From DAOPZC01 sp035353175 (GTDB lineage: Bacteria; Verrucomicrobiota; Kiritimatiellia; RFP12; UBA1067), in the NCBI GenBank assembly GCA_035353175.1, contig DAOPZC010000028.1:1-55882 (forward strand): DNA of 55,882 bases. The letters are read 5' to 3'. Shown piece by piece: positions 16,941 through 23,785 of the stretch (position 1 is the stretch's first letter; every line of letters begins with the position of its first letter). A program made the position numbers and the translations under genes. The notes under the pieces are model-generated. The model was not told where the DNA came from. It did no database searches and worked only from the letters and a program-made list of their open reading frames with translations.

Positions 16941-18341
16941 TCACCGTTTTTTTCGGGACCGGTCTTTGGCGGGATCATGGTCGGGGTTCGGGGACGGCAT
17001 CTGCGCGCCGACGCGCGTGCGCCACGCTTCGAGCTTCTGCCGCAGGGCCGCGGCCTTGTCGGGCATGGCGGCCGCGAGGTCTTTCGTCTCGCCGATGTCG
17101 TCTTTGAGATTATAGAGCTCCACGCGGCCGTCCTCGTAGAACTCGACGAGCCGGAAGTCGCCTTCGCGGACCGCGCCGTAGGGGGTGGCGCCGCCGGGGT
17201 GGTAATGGGGGTAGTGCCAGTAGAGCGCGTCGCGGGTAAGCGGCCCCGACTGTTTGAGCAGCGGCACGAGGCTCGCGCCGTCGACGGCGTGCGTGCCGGG
17301 GGCCGCGGCGCCGGCCATCGCGAGGAGGGTCGGGAAGTAGTCGGCGCTGATGACCGGCGCGGCGCTCACGCTGCCGGGCCGGGTGACGCCCGGCCACTTG
17401 ACGATCAGCGGCACGCGCACGCCACCCTCATAGGCCGAGCCTTTGCCGGCGCGCAGCGGGGCGTTGGAGGTGCAGCCGAGCAGGCCGCCGTTGTCCGAGG
17501 TGAAGACGATCACGGTGCGGTCGCTGAGCTTGAGCGCGTCCAGCTTGTCGAGCAGGCGCCCGACGCTGTCGTCGACGCTTTCCACGAGCGCCGCGTAGCC
17601 GGGGTTGTGGTGCGGCGCAGCTTTGTCCTGCTTGGCCTTGTACTTCTCGACCACCGCCGGCTTGGACTGGATCGGCGTGTGCACGGCGTAGTGCGGCAGG
17701 TAGAGGAAGAAGGGCTTGTCCTTGTTGCGCTCGATAAAGGTTAGCGCTTCGGCGGTGAGGCGGTCGCTGAGGAACTCGCCGTCGGGACCCTCCTTGAGCG
17801 TCGGGATCTTGTACGGGGCGAAGTAGCTCGGGGGCTGACCCTTGTCGCAGCCGCCGACGTTGAGGTCGAAACCCTGCCTGTCCGGCCAGCAGGCTTCGGG
17901 GCCGAGGTGCCACTTGCCGATGCTGGCGGTGGCGTAGCCGGCGGACTTCAGGACGCGCGCGACGTTCGGGATCTCGGGCGAGAGCTGCATCGTCCAGTCG
18001 GGGACACTCAGCTTGGCGAAGGGCCGCTTGTGGCCGGCGATCCAGTCGGTGATGTGGAGCCGGGCCGGATACTGCCCGGTCATGACGCTGGCGCGCGAGG
18101 GCGAGCAGACCGTGCAGGCGGAGTAGGCGTCGGTGAAGCGCATGCCCTGCGCGGCGAGGCGGTCGATGTTGGGCGTCTCATAGTATTGGCTGCCGCAGCA
18201 GCCGAGGTCGGTCCAGCCCAGGTCGTCCACGAGCACGAAAACGATGTTGGGCGGGGGGGACGCCAAGGAAGAGGTAACAGGTAAAAAGGAGGCCGTGAGA
18301 AGGGCGAGCGGGAGGAGAAGTCTGAGGGCGGGTGCGGTCAT
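16941..18341 (-). CDS. secreted sulfatase (S1 family), copy 1
   Basis: Start at ATG 18341 with AAAGGAG five bases upstream, giving 466 residues and a signal peptide ending near 'SSLASPP'. It removes sulfate esters from glycans. 'NIVFVLVDDLGWTDLG' supplies the calcium-binding Asp pair, and 'CSPSRASVMTGQYPAR' is the formylglycine motif (C-x-P-S-R). 'GKWHLG' and 'FTSDNGG' provide further active-site residues. The 'LHITDWIAGH' segment after the signature separates it from the two sulfatases upstream, so it is a different subfamily. The C-terminus is strongly basic ('KDRSRKKR'). A radical-SAM sulfatase maturase is required for Cys conversion and is not encoded here. It is the last of three tandem sulfatase genes. 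Confidence 0.95.
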   Translation of the reverse strand: MTAPALRLLLPLALLTASFLPVTSSLASPPPNIVFVLVDDLGWTDLGCCGSQYYETPNIDRLAAQGMRFTDAYSACTVCSPSRASVMTGQYPARLHITDWIAGHKRPFAKLSVPDWTMQLSPEIPNVARVLKSAGYATASIGKWHLGPEACWPDRQGFDLNVGGCDKGQPPSYFAPYKIPTLKEGPDGEFLSDRLTAEALTFIERNKDKPFFLYLPHYAVHTPIQSKPAVVEKYKAKQDKAAPHHNPGYAALVESVDDSVGRLLDKLDALKLSDRTVIVFTSDNGGLLGCTSNAPLRAGKGSAYEGGVRVPLIVKWPGVTRPGSVSAAPVISADYFPTLLAMAGAAAPGTHAVDGASLVPLLKQSGPLTRDALYWHYPHYHPGGATPYGAVREGDFRLVEFYEDGRVELYNLKDDIGETKDLAAAMPDKAAALRQKLEAWRTRVGAQMPSPNPDHDPAKDRSRKKR

Positions 18342-18426
18342 GGAGGCTCCTTTCACAGGATGTCAAACAGGCGACGAAAGAACATATCGCGTTATCGCCG
18401 GACGCGTCCATCTCTTTCGTGCGGAT

Positions 18427-18525
18427 GATAACGCTGAACGCTGAACGTCCATCTTCCCTTGCGTCGAGGGACGAGGCGGCTGTCCCGCAGGTCTTCCATT
18501 CTTATTGTCTACAGCCTACGGACTG
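18427..18525. repeat. degenerate 7-base tandem repeats between sulfatase genes
   Basis: Two small tracts of 7-base periodicity are seen. GAACGCT GAACGTC lies at about 18434-18447, directly preceded by another AACGCT. A second tract reads TGTCTAC AGCCTAC GGACTGC at about 18506-18526, and the stop codon of sulfatase copy 2 (18509-18511) falls inside it. The rest of the 167-base gap shows no gene. Confidence 0.5.
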
Positions 18526-19945
18526 CTTTCTCCCCGCGCTCGATTCTGTTCTTGGCCTTCTTGGGGGCGGCTTTGGGGCTTTGGAAGAGCGGCTCGATGA
18601 GCTGGGCGTTCCAGTCGTCGTGGAGCTTCTGCAGGCGGGCGGCGATCTCGGGCTTTTCCGCGAGGAGGTTCTGGGTTTCGCCGAGGTCGCGGGCGAGGTC
18701 GTAGAGCTCGGGCGGTCCGGGCTGGGCGAGGGTGCCGGAGCGGACGAGTTTCCAGGGGCCTTGGCGGACCGCCCACTTTTGGGCCTTGGAGCCGCCGTCG
18801 CGCCAGTGCAGGATGCGGCTGTCGAAAGCGGAGGCGTCGCCCTTGAGAAGCGGCAGCAGGCTGAGCCCGTCGGGCGTCTTGCCCGCGGCGGGTTTGGCGT
18901 CGGCCACGGCGAGGGAGGTCGCGAAGATGTCGAGCGTGCTGACGGGCGCGTCGACGACGGTGCCGGGCTGGACGGCCGCGGGCCAGCGCAGCACGAAGGG
19001 TACGCGGATGCCGCCCTCGTAGAGCGAGCCCTTGTGGCCGCGCAGCGGGGCGTTGCAGGTGGGCGCGGCGTTGGTGGCGGGGCCGCCGTTGTCGCTGAAG
19101 AACCAGACCTGCGTGTTCTGCTCGAGGCCGTTTTCGCGCAGCGCCGCGAGCAGCTGCCCGATGCCGTCGTCCATCGCGACGTTCATGGCGGCGTAGGTGC
19201 GGCGGCGCGGATCGGCGATGTGGGACAGGCGCGCGAGATATTTTTCGGGGGCCTGCAGCGGCGTGTGCACCGCGTTGTAGGCGAGGTAGAGGAAGAAGGG
19301 TTCGGCCCTGTGGCGCGCCACGAAGGCGGCCGCCTCGCGCGACAGGAGGTCGGTCATGTAGCCGTCGAAGGGCTGCTCCGCGCCATTTTTCAAGAGCGGG
19401 GCTTGGTACTCGACCTTCCAGTCCGCAACCGCGCCGGTGGCCTTGTTGGTGACGGGCTCGTACATGTGGCCGCCGCCGAGGAAGCCGAAGGAGTCGGTGA
19501 AGCCGCGCGCGTTCGGATGAAAGCAGGGGGCCGCGCCGAGGTGCCACTTGCCGACGGCTCCGGTGGCGTAGCCGGCGTCCGCCAGCAGCCGGGGCAGGAG
19601 CGTCTCGGTGACGGGCAGGCCGACCCGGGTGTCTTCGGGCAGGTAAGTGGGGTTGGCCTCGTGGCCGAAGCGCTGCTGGTAGCGGCCGGAGAGAAGCCCG
19701 GCGCGGGAGGGGCTGCAGTAGGGATGGGTCACGTAGCCGTTCGAGAAGCGGACGCCGCTCCGCGCGAGCGCGTCGATGTTCGGGGTCGGGATGTCCGTGC
19801 AGCCGTTGAAGCCGACGTCCGCGTAGCCGAGGTCGTCGGCAACGATGACGACGATGTTGGGTTTGGAGGGGACGGCCGATGCGATAAGGACGGAGCAAAA
19901 GGGAAGGAGGAGAAGCGGGCGGAAAAGCGGTTTAGTCGCGAACAT
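18509..19945 (-). CDS. secreted sulfatase (S1 family), copy 2
   Basis: Start at ATG 19945 (478 residues). The open frame extends to 20116, but that would overlap copy 3, and the first good signal peptide begins here ('LFRPLLLLPFCSVLIASA'). AAAAGGA lies upstream. Sulfatase motifs: 'NIVVIVADDLGYADVG' (metal Asp pair), 'YCSPSRAGLLSGRYQQRFG' (formylglycine Cys), 'GKWHLG' and 'FFSDNGG'. It closely resembles copy 3 around the active site (shared 'DIPTPNIDALA' and 'GRYQQRFG'), so the two probably arose by tandem duplication. The C-terminal tail is Lys/Arg-rich ('KAAPKKAKNRIERGEK'). It depends on a maturase encoded elsewhere, and the substrate is unknown. Confidence 0.95.
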   Translation of the reverse strand: MFATKPLFRPLLLLPFCSVLIASAVPSKPNIVVIVADDLGYADVGFNGCTDIPTPNIDALARSGVRFSNGYVTHPYCSPSRAGLLSGRYQQRFGHEANPTYLPEDTRVGLPVTETLLPRLLADAGYATGAVGKWHLGAAPCFHPNARGFTDSFGFLGGGHMYEPVTNKATGAVADWKVEYQAPLLKNGAEQPFDGYMTDLLSREAAAFVARHRAEPFFLYLAYNAVHTPLQAPEKYLARLSHIADPRRRTYAAMNVAMDDGIGQLLAALRENGLEQNTQVWFFSDNGGPATNAAPTCNAPLRGHKGSLYEGGIRVPFVLRWPAAVQPGTVVDAPVSTLDIFATSLAVADAKPAAGKTPDGLSLLPLLKGDASAFDSRILHWRDGGSKAQKWAVRQGPWKLVRSGTLAQPGPPELYDLARDLGETQNLLAEKPEIAARLQKLHDDWNAQLIEPLFQSPKAAPKKAKNRIERGEKAVRRL

Positions 19946-19959
19946 GGTGGGAGTCCTTT

Positions 19960-20006
19960 TGGAGGAACGTTCAACGCCGAACGTCGACAGGGCGCTGAGC
20001 GTCCTA
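19960..20006. repeat. degenerate heptamer tract between sulfatase copies 2 and 3
   Basis: GAACGTT CAACGCC GAACGTC GACAGGG CGCTGAG CGTCCTA reads in a 7-base phase and ends on the stop codon of sulfatase copy 3 (20004-20006). The GAACG core matches the tract near 18434. Confidence 0.5.
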
Positions 20007-21365
20007 CTTGTCTTTCTTTTTGCCGGCGGCCTTGCCGTGTTTCTTCGGTTTGGCGCCGTCGCCGTTCCAGCGGTTGTCGATCCAGCGGGGCGGCTCGTTG
20101 CCGGCGTTCCACGCATCCCAGAGAGCCTGCAGCTGTTTGACCTTGTCGGGGTTTTGGGCGGCGAGGTCGGTCTGTTCGCCGGGGTCCTGCGCGAGATTGT
20201 GGAGGCGCGGCGCTTGATCGATGTGGGCCTTGACCAGTTTCCAGTCGCCCTGGCGCACGGCGTACTGCACGCCGAAGCGCCAGTAGAGCGCCTCGTGCGG
20301 GGCGGCGTCGGTCCGGCCCTCCATCAGAGGCAGGAGGTTTGCGCCGTCGAGCTTCCACTCGGACGCGATCTCGGCGCCTGCTGCGGCGAGGGCGGTGGCT
20401 ACGACGTCCACTTGAATGACCGGGTGGTTGAGGACGCGGCCCGCAGGGATGCGGCCTTTCCACTGCGCGACGAACGGCACATGGATGCCGCCCTCCCAGA
20501 GGGTCCACTTGGTGCCGCGAAACGGGGTGTTATCGGCCGCGCCGCCGGGGCCGCCGTTGTCGCTGAAAAAGAAGACGAGGGTGTTCTCCTCGAGGCCGCG
20601 CTCGCGCAGGCGGGCCATGACGCGGCCGACGATGTCGTCCATCTGGCGCAGGTCGGCGCCGTAGGTGCGGCGGCTGGCGGGGGCGGCCGCGTCGTGCCGG
20701 TCGAGCCACGGCTGGGGACCGACGAAGGGCGCGTGGACGGCGGTGAAGGGAAGGTAGAGGAAGAAGGGCGCCTTCTGGTGGGCGTCGACGAAGGCGAGCG
20801 CTTCGGAGCAGAAGGCCTCCATGTGGTTCTTGGGCGTCTCGGCGACGGCGGCGTTGCGGTAGACCGGCGGCGGCGTCTCGCCGTGGGGGCCTTTGCCGCC
20901 GAGGCCGAAGGGGAGGATGCCGTAGAAAAAGTCGAAGCCGCGCTGGTTGGGGAGATAGCCGTCCTGCGCGCCGAGGTGCCACTTGCCGACCATGCCGGTG
21001 GCGTAGCCGAGGGCCTTCAGCCGCTGCGGGAGGGTCGTCTGTTTGATATCCAGCGCGCGCGGCTCTTTCTCGGCCTTGTTCTGTCCCTCGGCGTTGGCGT
21101 CGAAGCCGAAGCGCTGCTGGTAACGCCCGGTGAGGAGGCCGGCCCGCGTGGGGCTGCACACGCAGCCGGAGGTGTAGCCCTGGGTGAAGCGCACGCCGTT
21201 TTTGGCGAGCGCGTCGATGTTGGGGGTCGGGATGTCATTGCAGCCCGTAACGCCGCAGTCCGCAAAGCCCATGTCGTCGGCCACGAAAACGACGATGTTG
21301 GGCTTCTGGGCGGGGGCGGTTGCGGCCGAGAGAAGCGCCAGTGCGAACAGGGCGTTTCGGAACAT
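20004..21365 (-). CDS. secreted sulfatase (S1 family), copy 3
   Basis: This 453-residue protein has an N-terminal signal 'NALFALALLSAATAPAQ'. AAAGGAGG sits five bases before the ATG, the best ribosome site of the three sulfatases, and it is the first gene of the tandem. 'NIVVFVADDMGFADCG', 'VCSPTRAGLLTGRYQQRFG' (C-x-P-T-R form of the formylglycine motif), 'GKWHLG' and 'FFSDNGG' identify it. It is paralogous to copy 2. The C-terminal tail is again basic ('PKKHGKAAGKKKDK'). Together the three genes suggest attack on a heavily sulfated glycan at several positions or linkages. Confidence 0.95.
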   Translation of the reverse strand: MFRNALFALALLSAATAPAQKPNIVVFVADDMGFADCGVTGCNDIPTPNIDALAKNGVRFTQGYTSGCVCSPTRAGLLTGRYQQRFGFDANAEGQNKAEKEPRALDIKQTTLPQRLKALGYATGMVGKWHLGAQDGYLPNQRGFDFFYGILPFGLGGKGPHGETPPPVYRNAAVAETPKNHMEAFCSEALAFVDAHQKAPFFLYLPFTAVHAPFVGPQPWLDRHDAAAPASRRTYGADLRQMDDIVGRVMARLRERGLEENTLVFFFSDNGGPGGAADNTPFRGTKWTLWEGGIHVPFVAQWKGRIPAGRVLNHPVIQVDVVATALAAAGAEIASEWKLDGANLLPLMEGRTDAAPHEALYWRFGVQYAVRQGDWKLVKAHIDQAPRLHNLAQDPGEQTDLAAQNPDKVKQLQALWDAWNAGNEPPRWIDNRWNGDGAKPKKHGKAAGKKKDK

Positions 21366-21469
21366 GCGGGCCTCCTTTAAGGCGCGGTTCTAAGGATTGA
21401 GACGACTTTTTTAAGAAACGGTCGGACCCGCCTGTTTATTGCCGCCGCCCCGAACAGCGCGCGCTTCTC

Positions 21470-22774
21470 TCAGTCCTGCTGAAGGTTCGTCGCGAGGCCG
21501 GCCTGCCGGCCCGAAGCGAAGGCCCACGTCAGATTGAAGCCGCCGCAGCGGCCATCGAGGTCCACGACTTCGCCGGCGCAGTAAAGCCCGCGGATGTTCC
21601 GGCACGCGAGGGTCTTGGGGTCCAGCTCGCGGAGCGCCACGCCGCCGCGCGTGGCCATGGCGCGCTCCCAGCCTTCGGTACCCGTGACGTTCAGCCGCAG
21701 GTCGGCGCAGGCTTCGGCCAGCGCGAGCAGCGCCTCTTTCCGGGCGCGGGCGACCGCAAGGTCGTGTACGCCCGCCACCCCGCAGAGGGCCGCGGCCAGC
21801 GCGCGCGGCAGCTCTCCCGACAGCAGATTGTGGAGCGCGCGCCCCCCGTGCCGGCCGCGCCAGCCTTCGAAGAGGGCCAGCCAGTCCGCCGTTGTCCGGG
21901 CGGTGTTGAACGACACGCGGATCGGAATGGCCGGAGGACAGAGGTCAGAGGACGGAGGACAGAGGTCAGAGGCCGGAGGCCGGAGCTCCAAGAGCCGGGC
22001 GGCGATCTCGCCGGACAGGTCGAGGGCGGGAGGCCCGCTGAGCCCTTTGTGGGTAAAGAGCACGGACCCCGTGAGAAACTGCTTAGGAGCGCCTTTGACG
22101 TCCAGGCGCATGCCGCCCTGCTCCTGGACGATGCCGGCCAGCGCGCGGGGCCACGCTTCCCGCGTGATGAGGCCAGCCAGTGCCGGAACCGGCGGCGTGA
22201 TCGCGAGCCCCGCCTCGCGCGCGAGGGCAAAGCCCGAGCCGTCAGAGCCCAGGGAGGGATAAGATTGGCCGCCGGCCGCCAAAATAACGTGCCCGGCATA
22301 GACGCGGCCCTCGGTGGTGTCCACGGCGACGACGCGCGGCGGGCCGGAGGGCCCGTCGCGGTCGGGCTCGAGCACCAGACGCGTCGCCCGGACGCCGCAG
22401 CGGATGGCGGCGCCGTTGGCGCGCACGGCGCGTTCGAGCGCCACCGCCACGTCGGCCGCCTTCTGCGAGACCGGAAACACGCAGCCGTCCGGCTCCACGC
22501 CAGTCTCCACGCCCATGTCACGGAAAAAGGCGCGCAAGGCCTCAGGGGGAAAAGCGTGGAGCGCCGGACCCATGAAGCGGGACTGGCGGCCGAAGGCGGC
22601 CATGATGCCCGCGGCATCCGTGTCGTGGGTGAGATTGCACCGGCCGCCGCCGGTGGCCAGCAGCTTGCGGGCGGGGGCCCGCAGGCGATCGATGACGAGG
22701 GTGGGGCCCGCACAAAAGCAAGCGGCGGTAAGCCCCGCAGGGCCACCGCCGATAATGAGGGTGTTGACGGACAT
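21470..22774 (-). CDS. HI0933/YhiN-family FAD-dependent oxidoreductase
   Basis: This 434-residue flavoprotein has an N-terminal dinucleotide-binding motif 'TLIIGGGPAGLTAACF', the family-specific 'KLLATGGGRCNLTHD', and a C-terminal 'GLYCAGEVVDLDGRCGGFN' that completes the FAD site. The family (YhiN/HI0933) is widespread but its substrate is unknown. The middle domain carries an extra low-complexity segment 'RPPASDLCPPSSDLCPP' (about residues 264-281), encoded by a seven-unit heptamer repeat that is absent from ordinary members. The gene starts three bases after the stop of the zinc-ribbon gene, so the two are probably translated from one message. Confidence 0.9.
   Translation of the reverse strand: MSVNTLIIGGGPAGLTAACFCAGPTLVIDRLRAPARKLLATGGGRCNLTHDTDAAGIMAAFGRQSRFMGPALHAFPPEALRAFFRDMGVETGVEPDGCVFPVSQKAADVAVALERAVRANGAAIRCGVRATRLVLEPDRDGPSGPPRVVAVDTTEGRVYAGHVILAAGGQSYPSLGSDGSGFALAREAGLAITPPVPALAGLITREAWPRALAGIVQEQGGMRLDVKGAPKQFLTGSVLFTHKGLSGPPALDLSGEIAARLLELRPPASDLCPPSSDLCPPAIPIRVSFNTARTTADWLALFEGWRGRHGGRALHNLLSGELPRALAAALCGVAGVHDLAVARARKEALLALAEACADLRLNVTGTEGWERAMATRGGVALRELDPKTLACRNIRGLYCAGEVVDLDGRCGGFNLTWAFASGRQAGLATNLQQD
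21934..21982. repeat. seven tandem heptamers (GAGGNCN) inside the HI0933-type gene
   Basis: Seven units in perfect 7-base register, on the plus strand: GAGGACA, GAGGTCA, GAGGACG, GAGGACA, GAGGTCA, GAGGCCG, GAGGCCG. Because 21 bases equal seven codons, the peptide repeats with the word SDLCPP. The reading frame is kept. Confidence 0.9.
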
Positions 22775-22777
22775 CCC

Positions 22778-23296
22778 TTACCGCTGTTGTTCTTCGGCGA
22801 TCAGGGCGATCATACGGTTCAGCGTCGTGGTCATATCATTCTGCATTTTAAGACCACCCTGACACATGTTGACCAGCTCCGCACACCGGTGCAGCGTGGT
22901 CATCCGCGCCTTTTCGAGCTCCGTGCGCCGCACCTTGATGCTGCCGAGCGTCTCCTCCAGTTCGGCGATCCGCTGCTCGCTCTTCAGCAACATGCGGCGC
23001 GTCTGGAAAAGCTGGGTCAGCAGCTCGCCGGCCGAAAGGTCGAGGTCGTCGATCTTCATCCCGTCGGGGATCGGCACCAGCACCGGCTGGCCGCAGGCGA
23101 CACAGTTGATCTGCAAGCCTGCCCCCCGGTAATCGATCGCGAGGTTGTGCCCGCAGTGCGGACAGTCGAAAACGATGTCGGTGGCCCGAATCTCATCGTT
23201 CTCGGTTTCTTCAATCTCGACATCGGCAACCTGAGCCTCCGCAACGGCCTCTTCAGCCTCGTCGCTCGCAATCTGATCCGTCGGATTGTCTGTCAT
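22778..23296 (-). CDS. zinc-ribbon and coiled-coil protein of unknown function
   Basis: This 172-residue cytoplasmic protein has an acidic N-terminal 40 residues. A rubredoxin-like knuckle pair follows, 'CPHCGHN' and 'CVACGQPV' (about 45-73), which should bind one zinc ion. The C-terminal half is a predicted coiled coil (about 85-165) rich in Glu, Arg, Leu and Met. I do not recognise a family function. Similar 'C-P-x-C ... C-x-x-C' ribbons with helical tails are common in PVC bacteria as uncharacterised proteins. GGGAGGAGG precedes the ATG. It sits between rpmB and the HI0933-type gene on the same strand. Confidence 0.75.
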   Translation of the reverse strand: MTDNPTDQIASDEAEEAVAEAQVADVEIEETENDEIRATDIVFDCPHCGHNLAIDYRGAGLQINCVACGQPVLVPIPDGMKIDDLDLSAGELLTQLFQTRRMLLKSEQRIAELEETLGSIKVRRTELEKARMTTLHRCAELVNMCQGGLKMQNDMTTTLNRMIALIAEEQQR

Positions 23297-23362
23297 AAGA
23301 AGCCTCCTCCCGGATGAATTCCGATGCTCACGGTCCCGATCGACCCACGCCTGGCGTCCGCC

Positions 23363-23593
23363 TTAAGCCTTGACGACTTTGCCCTGCTTGATGCAGGACG
23401 CGCAGACCGTCATGCGGCCCACGCCGCCTTCGCCCGTTTTCGCGCGGACGTTCTGCAGGTTCGGCAGGAAACGACGCTTCGTGATACCCGTCGTATGCAA
23501 ACCGATCCCGCCCTTGGCCTTGGCAAGACCGTGACGGACAATCGTGTTACCCGATCTCGGACCCTTACCGCAAATTTCACAAACTCTGGACAT
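23363..23593 (-). CDS. rpmB: 50S ribosomal protein bL28
   Basis: This 76-residue bL28 begins 'SRVCEICGKGPRSGN'. It is the zinc-binding form: CxxC near the N-terminus (VCEICG) pairs with a C-terminal CxxC (VCASCIKQGK). The 'GITKRRFLPNLQNVR' core is typical. The frame is open further upstream, but ATG 23593 with AAAGGAG eight bases before it gives the correct bL28 N-terminus. A short upstream reading frame overlaps its start (23577-23624), and a good promoter lies at 23715-23743. bL28 is often encoded with bL33; bL33 is not adjacent here. Confidence 0.96.
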   Translation of the reverse strand: MSRVCEICGKGPRSGNTIVRHGLAKAKGGIGLHTTGITKRRFLPNLQNVRAKTGEGGVGRMTVCASCIKQGKVVKA

Positions 23594-23624
23594 AACCGTT
23601 ACTCCTTTGGAAAAGGGTGAGCAT
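23577..23624 (-). CDS. possible 15-residue leader peptide overlapping rpmB
   Basis: Downstream of the rpmB promoter, AGGAGG sits seven bases before an ATG at 23624. The frame reads MLTLFQRSNGYVQSL and stops at 23577-23579, inside rpmB and in a different frame. The leader's own codons contain the rpmB ribosome site, so ribosomes translating it would cover and then release that site. This would allow translational coupling or autoregulation. There is no conservation evidence and it could be chance, but the ribosome site is stronger than the one for rpmB itself. Confidence 0.4.
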   Translation of the reverse strand: MLTLFQRSNGYVQSL

Positions 23625-23714
23625 ATTAGCACCTCCTTTTCCTTCAGACAAGGGGAAACGGAAACTTTCTTTTCCTTATCTGCCGTGCAATCGCATCGCT
23701 TATTGTCGGGAGAA

Positions 23715-23743
23715 TATATACACCGAAACGAGGCAACAAGCAA
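23715..23743 (-). promoter_or_regulatory. putative rpmB promoter
   Basis: TTGCTT (23738-23743) and TATATA (23715-23720) on the minus strand have a 17-base spacer. The surrounding 190 bases are clearly lower in GC than the neighbouring genes, as expected for a promoter region. Confidence 0.55.
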
Positions 23744-23785
23744 GCACTTTAAAGGTCCCGCGGACGATCCGGGAAAGGCGTGGCG

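Noticed and set aside
19946..20116. N-terminal extension of sulfatase copy 2
   Set aside because: It would overlap the end of copy 3 and places 57 unusual residues before an obvious signal peptide.
21934..21982. CRISPR-like array
   Set aside because: Units are 7 bases with no spacers and lie within a coding frame, so this is a simple tandem repeat.
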